Notes: generated by a model not told the origin, from the letters alone. Shown: positions 39,878 through 50,853, counted from the first letter of the stretch. The stretch: 64,000 nucleotides of DNA from Tritrichomonas foetus (GCA_001839685.1 MLAK01000580.1:18486-82485), one strand, 5' to 3'. A program made the numbers and translations.

Positions 39878-42583
39878 ATGAGACGCCTCCAGGCGAACTT
39901 TTCCAGAGATCTTCAGAATACTTTAAACTTGTTGGAACAGTCTAGCCTCGGAAGCCCGGTCAGATCGAATCACGCATTCACACACAACAAATCCATAAAG
40001 CAAAATCCAATTCAGATCGTAAATACACCTTCACCACATAACTATTCAAAAACTAAAACGAGACGGCAAACATCACCATCGAATTTAAGTGGTCAGAGAA
40101 GAAGAGCTCCAATGAAAAAAGCGAAAAGAAATATGAATCAACAAAATTATTCACCAAGCATGCCTCAAATTATTTTTACAGTAAATCCAAATGGAAAATA
40201 CTCTTCAATATCGTTGATTCCCCAAAAATACCAGCAAAATCATTCCCAAAATTATCAACAAAATAATTCTGATTTTTCCACTCAAAATTTAAGTAATTTG
40301 AATAATTCTAATAATATCAATACACAATTTGATAATATTCGAAATGTTTATGTCAAAGAAATTTCAAAACTAACTGAAAATTTATCGAAAGGGGAAAATA
40401 ATTCAGAGAAAAACTTGAGGAATAGTGAAAGAGCAAGGGCCGCGAATAATTTGATGGGAAAATCTAATGAAAATCGAACTGATAAGAAAAATGAGAAACG
40501 AAGTAGTAATTTAGTGGAAGGGAACAACAAAAGTAAAGAAAATAAGAAAATGAGTACATTAAATAATGACAATACTCAAAAAGAATCAAATACAAAAACT
40601 ATTGACAATATAAATAATTCGAGAAATGAGAAAAAAAGTAGAAACAATAATAGCAATGTTATTAACAATACGAGTAATACAAATGAAAGTAGTAATACAG
40701 AGTATCCAATAATCCATAATCGTACGCTTAATCGACGCTCAAGTCGAAAACGAAGTACTGGAAATGAAGAAGAAAAATCTTTGAATTCAATTTTACGACA
40801 TCCAATTTCTTCATCAGATCCAAATATTCAAAGTATGTTTTCCTTGTTTTGTTTAGAAAGAAAATATCGTTTCCATGACCGTAAAAAAGTTTTGGAACGA
40901 GTATTCAGTACATGGTATAAAAGAATGACAAGAAGTATCATATCAAAGCTAAGGAAATCCCAATTAGATTCAACTCTGAATTTACAATCAACAACAGTCA
41001 ACAATATCGACATAGTAACTTCAAATCAACTCACCCAAACGGAATATATGAGTGGGTCAGACTCAAATCCATTTAGTTTAACAGACGATCCATCAGGAGA
41101 AATTGATGATCTATCTGATAATCAATTAATTGATCAAATTATGAAAAACGACCCATTAATGAGAATTTTTCGTCAAGACAATCCAAATCCTTCAGAGAAA
41201 ATGCACCACATCATTCAACACAAATTGAATCGATTTAAGGATCACAATGATGATGTTGGGGACAATATAAATGATGATAAAATTTATGATGATGAACTTT
41301 TAGATGATAATGAAAGTATTGAGAATGATAGAATAAATGGTGAAATAGAGGGTGTAATTAATGATGAAATAGATGAAATAAAAAAAATTAATCGAAGTGA
41401 AAAAGGTAAAAGTACAGAAAATCAAAATGGATCATCATTTTTATCTTGGAAAGCAGAAAATTATAAAAGGGCACAAAGTCAATCTTATGAAGCAGTTGGA
41501 AACATGATAGAAGTATCAAATTCTGAAAATTCACAAGCTTATAGTGAAACTACAGAGGAATATATTCCTATTCCAATTTCTTCCGACCATTCTGAAACAA
41601 TTGATACATCCAATACTTTGAATTTCAGATCACGTGATGGAGGAAGTGATTCTTTCAGTGCAGAATTAGAAGAAAGTTCAAATGAATTCCATATTTCCCA
41701 ACAACCCTATCAAAAAGCAAATCAAACACAAAACTATCCAAATAAACTTGTAAATCATAGCAATTTTCAAAATGAAGATGAAGAAGATGAGGATGGAGAT
41801 GATAATTTATCGAATATGATTGATCAAGTAATGAATAAAACCTATCAAATTGATAATGAAATTGATTTTGAAGTTCCTGTGGACATTCCAACAATTGATA
41901 TGAAAAGGATTTTATCATCACCTGAAAGAAAAACTCAACCAATTACAGTAAATTCACCAAATACAAGTCCAAATAATCATTCTTTATTGAATTCAAATTC
42001 ATTGAGTCAAAGTTTGAATAAATCACCTGAAAAAAGAAATGAAGCTCATCTTTCATTAAAAGAAAGATTTAGACCACCACCAATTAATCCGAATGCTGAA
42101 ATTATTAAACAAGTTGTTCAAGAATTTAAATCAACCTCTTCTTCTCAAAAATCAGAACAAGATTCTGGAAATCCAACTTCAAAACCTGAAACAGATTTGA
42201 AAAGATTTTTAAGACAATTATTTTCCGAATCGCTTTTTGAATCCTTTAAATCTTCACAAGCCAAAAACAAATCTATACCGAAAATCATAATACCAACAAC
42301 TATTCAACTTCCATGGCAATTCAATGAAGAGTATTGTGATCTGGTTGTTGATGTTGTAACTGAGCTTGCTGAATCAACAAATGTTGTGAATTATACATAT
42401 GAAACGTTCTTGGACTATTTATCAGATTTCTTCAAGACAGCGCATTATCAATTACAGAAAACAGTTTTACCTGAATTGGAAGTTTTTAGACAGAATAAAT
42501 TTGATGATTTCATGTTGAATTATTCAATTGATTTTTCAGATTCTCTACTTTCATACCAACTTGATTATGTTCTAGGTGTTTAA
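39878..42583 (+). CDS. Large low-complexity (Asn/Ser-rich) protein, unknown function
   Basis: The 901-residue protein starts MRRLQANFSRDLQNTLNLLE. Most of it is disordered: an Asn/Gln/Ser-rich region at about 60-290, an acidic stretch near 440-510 and another near 640-650. Two segments look ordered. At about 315-360 (LFCLERKYRFHDRKKVLERVFSTWYKRM) there is a basic helix with an F-x2-W pattern that recalls Sfi1-like centrin-binding repeats. The C-terminal 130 residues (LKRFLRQLFSESLFESF onward) appear helical, ending in LLSYQLDYVLGV. A frame open to 39806 would add Lys-rich sequence from the A tract; the ATG at 39878 is preferred. No family is recognised. Confidence 0.8.
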   Translation: MRRLQANFSRDLQNTLNLLEQSSLGSPVRSNHAFTHNKSIKQNPIQIVNTPSPHNYSKTKTRRQTSPSNLSGQRRRAPMKKAKRNMNQQNYSPSMPQIIFTVNPNGKYSSISLIPQKYQQNHSQNYQQNNSDFSTQNLSNLNNSNNINTQFDNIRNVYVKEISKLTENLSKGENNSEKNLRNSERARAANNLMGKSNENRTDKKNEKRSSNLVEGNNKSKENKKMSTLNNDNTQKESNTKTIDNINNSRNEKKSRNNNSNVINNTSNTNESSNTEYPIIHNRTLNRRSSRKRSTGNEEEKSLNSILRHPISSSDPNIQSMFSLFCLERKYRFHDRKKVLERVFSTWYKRMTRSIISKLRKSQLDSTLNLQSTTVNNIDIVTSNQLTQTEYMSGSDSNPFSLTDDPSGEIDDLSDNQLIDQIMKNDPLMRIFRQDNPNPSEKMHHIIQHKLNRFKDHNDDVGDNINDDKIYDDELLDDNESIENDRINGEIEGVINDEIDEIKKINRSEKGKSTENQNGSSFLSWKAENYKRAQSQSYEAVGNMIEVSNSENSQAYSETTEEYIPIPISSDHSETIDTSNTLNFRSRDGGSDSFSAELEESSNEFHISQQPYQKANQTQNYPNKLVNHSNFQNEDEEDEDGDDNLSNMIDQVMNKTYQIDNEIDFEVPVDIPTIDMKRILSSPERKTQPITVNSPNTSPNNHSLLNSNSLSQSLNKSPEKRNEAHLSLKERFRPPPINPNAEIIKQVVQEFKSTSSSQKSEQDSGNPTSKPETDLKRFLRQLFSESLFESFKSSQAKNKSIPKIIIPTTIQLPWQFNEEYCDLVVDVVTELAESTNVVNYTYETFLDYLSDFFKTAHYQLQKTVLPELEVFRQNKFDDFMLNYSIDFSDSLLSYQLDYVLGV

Positions 42584-43118
42584 TTTTTTATATGAAAATA
42601 AACTTATTTTTAATTTTTTCTAATTTATTTATTTATTTCTAATCCGTTTTATTTAGATTCCATCAAATTTTGCATACATATATATACGACTGGTTAGTAG
42701 AATTTTTAGTCGGGAATAAAAGATATCTTTATCTTATTCCAAAAATCATCCCATCAAGAAAAATCAAATGAAGTTGGCCATGAAAACATGTTTTTAAATT
42801 CATCTTTTTAAGTGACAAATAGATTGATCAATAAATTTTTTTATTAATTTTAAAACGGTAATCTCAGCATTTGGAATATAAATTTAATTTATTAAATTAT
42901 TATATTAATGCAAATTGAATGATAATTCATCTGGTAACCTCATAAGAAAGGGCAGAAATTACCAACCCTTTCTTTTTCACGGTGATAACGATCAACAAAC
43001 AAACTTTTTGAAATGTTTATTTACATTAGAAAATTTTTGACACCTTATATGAAAAAATTCAATCATCGATCTTTTTGATGTCCAAAAATATCATTTCATT
43101 TTTTAAAGAAGAATCTTC
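42584..43118. other. Intergenic spacer
   Basis: AT-rich spacer. TATCATTTCATTTTTT about 10-30 bp before the nitroreductase start fits a trichomonad initiator. Nothing else is seen. Confidence 0.4.
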
Positions 43119-43982
43119 ATGATGGAGACACTTGAAACAATTGAAACATTCAAGGCAAGACAATCAGCACGCACGTTCAATGGAATAAACTTTCCTCAAA
43201 GTAAAATGCAAATAGTTCGGGAAATTATTGATGAAGTGAATGAAATTGAAACACCATTTAAATCAGCAAATGTTGAAATAGCATTAACTGAACCAGGTTT
43301 GGCCAAAATGGGATTTATCTCAAATGAAGCTGGATGGATAGTCGAGAAAATCAAGAAAAATCCAGAATCAAAAGACCTGACAAAAGAAGAAATCATTGAT
43401 GCCTCTTTCAAAATGCAAATTGCTGTTATGAAAATGACTCAAAACCACATCACTACTGTTTGGATAGGTGGTACATATAACCGAACTGAAGCAGCTAAAA
43501 GATATAATGATGAATATCATGTTCCAATTGGTGTTGCATTTGGAGAGAAAGAGAAACCACATTTCATGGCAAAGATGGTAAAATTGTTCAAAGATTCACG
43601 TAAAAGATTACCGTTAAAACAGTTGTTTTATGACTCCAAGAGAAATCAAGTTATTGGTGATAAAGAGCTAAACCAATATAATCAGAAAATACAAAATTTC
43701 ATTGAATCTTTACGTTCAGGTCCATCTGCTATGAATGGACAGCCATGGAGATTTGCATTATACTTTGATGATTTAGATTATAAAAATGAAAAAATTACCC
43801 ATGTTAACCTATATAATGCTGCACCAGATGATTTTGTCTCATTCTTCGCAATGGGAATAGCACTGGGAAATATTTATTTCATGAAAGAATTTATGAACAA
43901 TCATTATGAGGTTATTGTTAAAAACCCCACACCATCACCAACACCAGTTGGTGGAGATTATATTTGCACAATTGTTCTCTAG
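43119..43982 (+). CDS. Nitroreductase-fold flavoprotein, TM1586-type
   Basis: The 287-residue protein has the layout of the putative TM nitroreductase family, in which two nitroreductase half-domains are joined in one chain. Visible pieces are ETFKARQSARTFNG near the start (the usual R-x-S-x-R-x-F flavin phosphate contact), WIGGTYNRTEAAKRY and VPIGVAFGEK in the middle, and SGPSAMNGQPWRFAL near 211-225, matching the FMN-site motif (A/G)PSAxNxQPW. Such enzymes reduce nitro compounds or quinones with NAD(P)H. In trichomonads nitroreductases are of interest because 5-nitroimidazoles are activated by reduction. No targeting peptide is evident. The family is mainly prokaryotic, so lateral transfer is plausible. 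ATG at 43119 and 43122 are equally possible starts. Confidence 0.8.
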   Translation: MMETLETIETFKARQSARTFNGINFPQSKMQIVREIIDEVNEIETPFKSANVEIALTEPGLAKMGFISNEAGWIVEKIKKNPESKDLTKEEIIDASFKMQIAVMKMTQNHITTVWIGGTYNRTEAAKRYNDEYHVPIGVAFGEKEKPHFMAKMVKLFKDSRKRLPLKQLFYDSKRNQVIGDKELNQYNQKIQNFIESLRSGPSAMNGQPWRFALYFDDLDYKNEKITHVNLYNAAPDDFVSFFAMGIALGNIYFMKEFMNNHYEVIVKNPTPSPTPVGGDYICTIVL

Positions 43983-44273
43983 TTTTATGAACAATTCGAA
44001 TCTTAAATAATAAAAGGCAATTTTTCATTCTTATACAGCTTGTTTTTCATTCTAATACGATTAGGAAAGAAGAAAATATTGATTTTTTATTCCATTGAAT
44101 ATAGATTGTGGATTATTCACGCTATTATAGATTGTTTATTAGAAATGATGACATAAAGCTATTTTTTGAAAAATTAATAATAATTAATTAATCAAGGAAA
44201 AAAGAATGAAAAAAAGAATAAAAAAAAGAGTATATATTTGCGTTGATAAACTGTTTATTTGCACAAATATTCT
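43983..44273. other. Convergent intergenic spacer
   Basis: A short spacer with AAATAATAAAA soon after the nitroreductase stop, a good polyadenylation context. Confidence 0.4.
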
Positions 44274-45674
44274 TTATTCAGCATTTGCAGCCTGTTCCTT
44301 GAGGATTTCCTGCAAGGTCTCTGTCATGTCTTGAAGAGTATATTCATCAATTTCTGTGGTGATGAGTTTCAAAAGGTTTTCTAGAATGACTGGGATAGAC
44401 AAATATGCGCCGAATGATGATCCGCGTGGTTCAGAAGTTGCAGGCCAAATGGAAAGAAGTGGTTTATCTGATTGTGGAAGTTCCAATCCTTGAACGTGTT
44501 CTGTGAATCGATTGAATTCATAAAACTTCACTGTTTTGATGTGCTTGAAGAGAGTCATGAGAATTCTGAAGTTATTGACGGACTCGTCATAAAGTTGCAT
44601 TCCTGTAGCTGCAACGAGTAAGATAACATCATGATGTGGATCAAGCGCCATTGGAATGAAGTCATGGGCGTATAAACGAGGGATCTTGATTTCTTCCTTT
44701 TCTTTAGGCATTTCAATTCCCAAGACTTGGAATTTCAACCAATTCAGGACATCTTCTGGTGAATTGGCCATCTTTCTGAATGGCTCAAGGCGGACGCGAG
44801 TGCCGGCCTTTTGATGAATCAAATAGCAGGGATTCATGAAGCTGATCAAACCAAGCTGTTGAACAACATTTGTGCAGGTGAAGAAGTCGCAGAATTGGAA
44901 AGAAAGATTTTCTCCGAAAAATTCGCGGGCTAATTGCATTCTTTTGATGGTATCAGCGATATGCAAGGGGTCGCGCTCGTCGATGAGGGCCATAAATGTG
45001 AATTCAGTGGCAGAGTTTCCAACGGTTTCTGAGTTGTGAAGGTGTTCAAATGGAGATTTTGAAAGATTTAATAAATCAACATCATCAAAGCTATCAATTG
45101 GTAAACTCATTTCTCCGTAAGGGCGAGTGAAAAGCGCAGGCGGCAATTGAAGAGATTTGGCGATTTCTTGATTATCGACGACACCAATATGGAAGGCTCC
45201 TCCGTAGTTCATGAAAAGTCCGTCAGCTTTGTTTGCGAGTTCTGGTGATGAAATAATGAGGTTTGCAGGTCCTTGGTTTTGGAAATCGAAGATCGAGAAG
45301 GTATTATTGAGATATGAAATATCTTCATCCAAAAGACTTCTGATGAATGCACTCATACCGTTTTGGTTCCATTCATGATCGTAGAACTTGATGAAGTTGT
45401 TTCCACGGAAAATATCGATCTGTGGAATGAAGTCGATTTTATATTTCACGAAAAGTTGCTGTGAGTCTTCATTTTCAACAAAAATGAAATTAATGTCATC
45501 ACGGTATTTTGTTGACATTGTATCCAATAAGTTTTGAACACGTTTGCATGGTTGACATTTTTGTGATGTAAACAAAACAAAACTAAAAGGACGCTTCGTT
45601 AAATATTGGGCGAAATTGCGTGTGGTGGCTTTATTGGCTTTGCATGATATGAGAGAGAGAAGGAGAAAAATCAT
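44274..45674 (-). CDS. Secretory thioredoxin-fold protein, PDI-like
   Basis: The 466-residue protein begins with a likely signal peptide (MIFLLLSLISCKA). A thioredoxin domain follows at about 20-115, with the redox motif CQPC at 40-43 and the cis-Pro loop FIPQIDIF near 82-89. The remaining 350 residues look like further, degenerate thioredoxin-like folds without CxxC, as in protein disulfide isomerases (the C pair in DFFTCTNVV is not a redox motif). PDIs form and rearrange disulfides in the ER. The C-terminus is QAANAE, with no KDEL-like retrieval signal and no membrane anchor, so it may be secreted or held by partners. The stop is in TAAA. TTTTCATCATTTTTC lies just upstream of the ATG as a possible initiator. 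Confidence 0.8.
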   Translation of the reverse strand: MIFLLLSLISCKANKATTRNFAQYLTKRPFSFVLFTSQKCQPCKRVQNLLDTMSTKYRDDINFIFVENEDSQQLFVKYKIDFIPQIDIFRGNNFIKFYDHEWNQNGMSAFIRSLLDEDISYLNNTFSIFDFQNQGPANLIISSPELANKADGLFMNYGGAFHIGVVDNQEIAKSLQLPPALFTRPYGEMSLPIDSFDDVDLLNLSKSPFEHLHNSETVGNSATEFTFMALIDERDPLHIADTIKRMQLAREFFGENLSFQFCDFFTCTNVVQQLGLISFMNPCYLIHQKAGTRVRLEPFRKMANSPEDVLNWLKFQVLGIEMPKEKEEIKIPRLYAHDFIPMALDPHHDVILLVAATGMQLYDESVNNFRILMTLFKHIKTVKFYEFNRFTEHVQGLELPQSDKPLLSIWPATSEPRGSSFGAYLSIPVILENLLKLITTEIDEYTLQDMTETLQEILKEQAANAE

Positions 45675-46519
45675 CCGACCGAAAAATGATGAAAATTTTT
45701 TAATTGGCGGCGGTTCTGACCAAATAAAAAAAGTGACAATTGTTGATGCGCCTTTGATGTGAAAAAAGGAGAGACTTTAGAATTGAACATTACCTAGTAA
45801 ATCATAAGATTTTTAATGTATTATATAGAATAATTCTATAAAATTGGAAACCAGTATGTGTATACATTACAACAAAATATCTCAAATCTAAAAAAAATCA
45901 CTTTTGATAATAAAAAGTAGCACAAGATATAAAATTTTGAAAAAACAGCAAAATGTTCAGATTTTGCAAGATGAATTATGCATCTTCAGGGGTTTTCGTA
46001 TTTCAATTATTAACGGGAATAATTTTTGACAAAAATATAATTTTAATAATTGAATATGATTAAAATAGGTGTTATTAAATCATTGAGAACAAAAATTCGA
46101 TAAAAAGGATTCATTTATGAAACAACAAAATCAAAAATCTAATTTTTTAAGTTTATATACTCACCATCAAATAATTATAAATATAATTAGCCAGAAATAT
46201 CTATATTTTACTCCAAAAAATCCATTGTATGATAGGAAATAGAAAAAAAATATATCAACTTTTTCATTGCTATCTACTTGTAAGATTCGGTTCAAACTAA
46301 ATACAATGACTTCAGGAAGTTGAATATTTTACACGCTTAGGTACATTCAAATATTTTTTTCTCAGATCACAATAAACTTTTTGTATGAAAAATAAATATG
46401 ATCTTTCAATTTTGTCTTCAGTAATTTTTCCGAAGAATTCTATGAGATCTTCTCAATAGTTATATAAACTAAAAGAAAAATTGTGAATGTTATATTTTGT
46501 CAAAATAACGAAATAGCGA
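45675..46519. other. Divergent intergenic region (0.85 kb)
   Basis: AT-rich region between the PDI-like gene and the coiled-coil gene. ATAACGAAATAGCGA directly precedes the ATG at 46520. No gene or RNA is recognised. Confidence 0.4.
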
Positions 46520-48040
46520 ATGGAAGGTGCCAACGTAGTCCAAGAAGAAGAGAAAGATGTAGTATTTCCAACAGAGTCTCATGTTGCAGATTTCGATTAC
46601 GAGGAAGATGAAGAGGAAGAAGCCGAATCCGAATCCAAGCCATCCTCCCGCCACTCTCGAACAATTCAAACCCTCGAAATGAAAGTCGAAGATTTCGGTG
46701 AAAAACTTTTGCGAGATACAACAAATGAAAAAGCAGAAGAAGAGGAAGATAAAAATGAAAATTCAGAAAGCAACTCAGAAACTTCATCTCGGCAAGAATT
46801 AACATCTGAAAAACTGAATGACCTCACTGATAACAAATCGGACGCATCAAGCCAAATTGAAATTAATGGCGATAATGAAATATCACGAGAAGATGAAAAT
46901 TCTGGTGAAAATGAAAATTCTGGTGAAAATGAAAACTATGGCGAAAATGAAAATAATAGTATTAATAATGATTCTAACTCAGAAAGTAATAGTAATGATA
47001 ATGAAAGCTCTAAACCTGTGAAAAAGAAAGCCAGTCCACCAACATCACCAAATAAATCGACAAGATTTCAATCTCCACGAAAAAGAACTCGGGCATTAAA
47101 TCCCCCAGATCCAGATGAAGTCGCATCAGTGTCTAAGAAGTTTCTGGCTGGTGAAAAAGTGAATTCAAATGATCCAGAGCTTTTAGCTTCAGTTGTTCTT
47201 GATTTGGAAGCTCAACGAGACCAGCTTATGATGGATGGCTCTTTCTCACAATCAATGAAAGCACAAAAAGCAGTCGATACTGCTAAATCACAACAGCTTT
47301 CTTCAGCCAAAAAGGAAGTTGCAACTGAAAGATTACAATTCGTCCAGCAAAATAAACAACAAGTTCAACAGGAATATGACCAAGTCAAACAGAAGATCAA
47401 AGAAAAAGAGAAGGAACTTGAACAAAAGATTAAAGAACAGCATGAAAGCTTGCTCGAAAGACACAAGCAGGAAATTGAAGAACACGATGCTGAATGGAGC
47501 TCTGAAACTAAACAAAGAAATTATAATCGAGCATCACAAAAAATACGAGTTTTAAGAACACAACAACGACTTTTAATGAATGCAAAAAGATTCGACGAAG
47601 CTGCTCAAGTTTGTAAAATTGCAGATGATCTTCATGCGAAAGAATCTGCCGAAATGCACAGGCAACTCCTCACCGCGTTCAAAGCAAGCCGTGCAGCACT
47701 GGAAAGAAAACAACAAGAAGAAATGGACACTTTTAAGACTGTTTGTGAAACAAAAAGAGGTGAAATGATGGTGACGAGGAAAAATATGGAAAATCCATAC
47801 GTGAATAGATTAAAACTTCTTTCAAACGAAGAAGAAATAGCAAGTGATCCAGACAGGTATTGGGTTTTAAAGCATCGAAATGATGGTGATCAAATTATGA
47901 CCTACTCAGTGAAGAACAGGAGTGCTCGACCACATTTCCAGGTTCCGGATAATGTATCTGAATATAACTTGTTGAGTTTTCCACCTCTTCCGAAAATTGC
48001 ATCACCAAGAAAGACAAAGGCAGAAACAACTTCACCATAA
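46520..48040 (+). CDS. Acidic/disordered plus coiled-coil protein
   Basis: The 506-residue protein has a strongly acidic, disordered N-terminal 150 residues with a short tandem repeat (ENSGENENSGENENYGENEN at about 126-145, from 18-bp DNA repeats near 46892-46955). A basic Ser/Pro patch follows (KKKASPPTSPNKSTRFQSPRKR), then a long coiled coil at about 240-430 (QRDQLMMDGSFSQSMKAQKA, EKEKELEQKIKEQHESLLER, LRTQQRLLMNAKRFDEAAQV). The C-terminal 70 residues look globular or extended and end in a basic tail. Proteins of this type are common in trichomonads and probably cytoskeletal; that is inference. The stop is in TAAA. Confidence 0.8.
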   Translation: MEGANVVQEEEKDVVFPTESHVADFDYEEDEEEEAESESKPSSRHSRTIQTLEMKVEDFGEKLLRDTTNEKAEEEEDKNENSESNSETSSRQELTSEKLNDLTDNKSDASSQIEINGDNEISREDENSGENENSGENENYGENENNSINNDSNSESNSNDNESSKPVKKKASPPTSPNKSTRFQSPRKRTRALNPPDPDEVASVSKKFLAGEKVNSNDPELLASVVLDLEAQRDQLMMDGSFSQSMKAQKAVDTAKSQQLSSAKKEVATERLQFVQQNKQQVQQEYDQVKQKIKEKEKELEQKIKEQHESLLERHKQEIEEHDAEWSSETKQRNYNRASQKIRVLRTQQRLLMNAKRFDEAAQVCKIADDLHAKESAEMHRQLLTAFKASRAALERKQQEEMDTFKTVCETKRGEMMVTRKNMENPYVNRLKLLSNEEEIASDPDRYWVLKHRNDGDQIMTYSVKNRSARPHFQVPDNVSEYNLLSFPPLPKIASPRKTKAETTSP

Positions 48041-48862
48041 ACAAATGAATATTCTAAATATCAAACATTGAAAAAAAGTGAAAATACAAAATAACGAAGA
48101 AGCGATAAAAAAATGTATTGTAAAGTAAGAAATCCTAATTTTTTGTGAAAGAATAGTGTTATTTGTAGATTTAGTAAACAGCATTCTTAATAATTTAAAA
48201 ACAGTCGAAAATATTTTTTTATGAATTTCTTTATAAACATGAGTATGTCTGTTAATAAATAAAATAAATCATTTTTGCCACTTTCACCAACGAAAAATAT
48301 CTTTTTTCTCAGAATTTCAATTTTTTACAAAAAAAGAAGGATTGAATAGAATGAATAGATAAGTTATTATTTAATCCAAATTATAATATATTTATAAAGA
48401 ATTATTTGAGGAAAAATGCCGTAGATTCATGAAATTTTGGCAAAAGTACACAACCTATGCTTCTACGCTTATGATTTTATTTATATTTTCTCCATATAAT
48501 TAGCATAATTAAAAAATAATATATCCAAAATATTAAAAGATTTTGTCTTTTTATTTTTGAGATATTCTTCGATTTAATAAAAAAAGCAATTTTTTTAGAA
48601 ATACTTTTTGTTTTGAATACATTATAATCGTCTATTCCATTGAAAATGAAAATCTACTTTTTTCCCACACATATGCGACATATCCTTGATTTTTGAGAGT
48701 ATTTACATGGATAAGCTCCTTCAAAAGGATTTTAAGAAAGAAAAAAAAATTATGCCCAAAAAATAAGATTCTCAAATAATTTCAGAATTAAATTCAATTT
48801 CCTTCTTTATTAATAAGAATGTTCATGATTTTGTGTGAGTTGAATACAATTGGTTCATTAGA
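48041..48862. other. Intergenic spacer
   Basis: AT-rich with many A and T tracts. Nothing recognisable before the gap. Confidence 0.4.
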
Positions 48863-49003
48863 NNNNNNNNNNNNNNNNNNNNNNNNNNNNNNNNNNNNNN
48901 NNNNNNNNNNNNNNNNNNNNNNNNNNNNNNNNNNNNNNNNNNNNNNNNNNNNNNNNNNNNNNNNNNNNNNNNNNNNNNNNNNNNNNNNNNNNNNNNNNNN
49001 NNN
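48863..49003. other. Assembly gap (141 N)
   Basis: A run of N in the intergenic spacer. The flanking sequence is not obviously repetitive, unlike the gap at 8870. Confidence 0.99.
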
Positions 49004-49416
49004 CAAGATAAATTCGATAAAATTGTCCACATAGTAGGGATAATATAGAGAAATATTTGAGTAACTCTTTGATCTAGTGGAAAGGGCAAAATTTTTCATC
49101 TGCCTTGAGATTTTAGAAATAACGTATAATTTCGATAATTGTAATCAAGCGAATTTTGGCATTTTTTATTGGTTGAGATCTATTCAGCAAAAATTCGTTG
49201 CTGTAAATTAAGCATCAGAGAGTCGGGAAGTTGTTTCCAAGATTCGAAAAAGTTCAGTTTATTTAATGAAAATAAACGTATTTCCAGGTTGTGTACTTTT
49301 ATTTTGGCATCGGCGAATAAAAAATTTGATGATCACCGATCAAAAATTCACCTGTGAAATGACAAAATTTCCGGTCATAAAATCTAGAATTAATTCATTT
49401 TTCTACAAAGAACGAA
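49004..49416. other. Intergenic spacer, upstream of ESCRT-like gene
   Basis: It contains AATAAACGTATTT at about 49269 and TTCATTTTTCTAC about 15-30 bp before the ATG, a good initiator candidate. No other gene. Confidence 0.4.
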
Positions 49417-50694
49417 ATGAATTTCTTTAATAAGAAGTTTTCAGGAAAACCAAGTGTTTCCCAGGCCGCTCCAAATCTTCGTTTAATGACGGCTGAAGTG
49501 AACAGTAAAATTTCCAGAGAATCAACAACCTTGATGTATTCCGATAAAGCCTTGGTTCGAAGCATTAATGAAAAAAACAAAGACGCATTAAACGAATCAG
49601 CAAGACGCTACATCTTAGCCAGCAGAAGAATTTCAGGGCTCGAATTAGTAAATTATTCGATCCTTCAAGTCCAAGGTCAAATTGAAAGGATTATATCATG
49701 TGCTGGGTCATCATCCTCTAGTGCTCCACCAGCATTAATTCCCCTTTTGAACACAATTTGCTGTGCAGCCAAATTTTTCAAGTTCGATAGTTTTAAAACT
49801 TTCATTAACAAAGTTTTAATTCCATCCCTTGGAAAAGAAACAGTATCAAGCTTATCATCATACCACTCACTTGATCCAGCTGTCCAAAGGTGCTTCTTTG
49901 AAGAAGATGTTTCAGATGAAGATAAAACAAAATTAATTTTAGATGCAGCAAATCATCATTTAATTGATAAAGAAAAAGTGGAAAATATTTTACCAATTCC
50001 AAAAGCTGTATCACCTGAAACAAAACTATGTTACCCTTCACCAATGGATATTGTTGTTGACATTCCACCAACAAATGTTCCACCACAAAGTTTTCACCAG
50101 CCAAATAATCAAATTCCCAACTATGAAAATGCGGACTGTCCAAATCCAAATGACACTAATCAATTAACTGGACCACCACAATTCCAACCACCTGCACCTC
50201 AATTTGAAAAAGTTGATACACCACCTGCTTCCACACGCTTCTCATCACAAATTCCAAAAGATGAACCAAATCAACAAAATCTGACACAAGACCTTCCACA
50301 ATATCCAGACCAAGCTACTAATGAACCAGTAGTTCCTCCGACTTCCATTTCTTCAAATGAAGTTGCTCAAAAAGATGTTCAAGAAAATACTTCGCTTGAA
50401 AATGAAAATGAAAAGGATGAAAATATGAATAAGGCTAACCACGTGAGTGCAATTCCTGATGATCTTCTCGATTATATAAATAATTTGGATAAGAAAGAAA
50501 CAGGAAATCCAGTTCCCGTTCAAAATCCAGCTCCATCCTCTCTTAGTTCATCATCTTCAATTTCTGATCAAAATGACAATCAATATCAATACAATGAAAA
50601 TCTGTTCCCTGTAGCACCAATACCACCTTTCGAGAAAGACAATTGGTATTTGCTTAAAGATGCTTTGCAGGCTGCGACAGATTATGTTGAATAA
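49417..50694 (+). CDS. ESCRT-III-related protein (CHMP/IST1-like core with long Pro/Asn-rich tail)
   Basis: The 425-residue protein starts with a helical region of about 175 residues. Basic helix 1 and a helical hairpin (DALNESARRYILASRRISGLEL, followed by LQVQGQIERIIS) resemble the charged core of CHMP1 or IST1 proteins. The rest is disordered and rich in Pro, Asn and Gln. A short helix IPDDLLDYINNLDKKE near 350 and a C-terminal WYLLKDALQAATDYVE could be peptide-interaction motifs. ESCRT-III proteins remodel membranes with the AAA ATPase Vps4 in endosome sorting and cytokinesis. The match is to pattern and charge only, so the assignment is moderate. The stop is in TAAAA. Confidence 0.55.
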   Translation: MNFFNKKFSGKPSVSQAAPNLRLMTAEVNSKISRESTTLMYSDKALVRSINEKNKDALNESARRYILASRRISGLELVNYSILQVQGQIERIISCAGSSSSSAPPALIPLLNTICCAAKFFKFDSFKTFINKVLIPSLGKETVSSLSSYHSLDPAVQRCFFEEDVSDEDKTKLILDAANHHLIDKEKVENILPIPKAVSPETKLCYPSPMDIVVDIPPTNVPPQSFHQPNNQIPNYENADCPNPNDTNQLTGPPQFQPPAPQFEKVDTPPASTRFSSQIPKDEPNQQNLTQDLPQYPDQATNEPVVPPTSISSNEVAQKDVQENTSLENENEKDENMNKANHVSAIPDDLLDYINNLDKKETGNPVPVQNPAPSSLSSSSSISDQNDNQYQYNENLFPVAPIPPFEKDNWYLLKDALQAATDYVE

Positions 50695-50853
50695 AAATAC
50701 CATTTTATCCTCATTTTCTTTTATACTTATATGATAAAGATTTTAACTATTCATCATAAAAACGATTTAATAAAAAGGAAAATAAAGAAGCAAGAATTTC
50801 TAAGATATTTTTAATATTATCAAACAAGAAAAAAACAAAAATGATTACTAAAT

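Noticed and set aside
48863..49003. Satellite across the second gap
   Set aside because: The flanks at 48840-48862 and 49004-49030 share no repeat unit.
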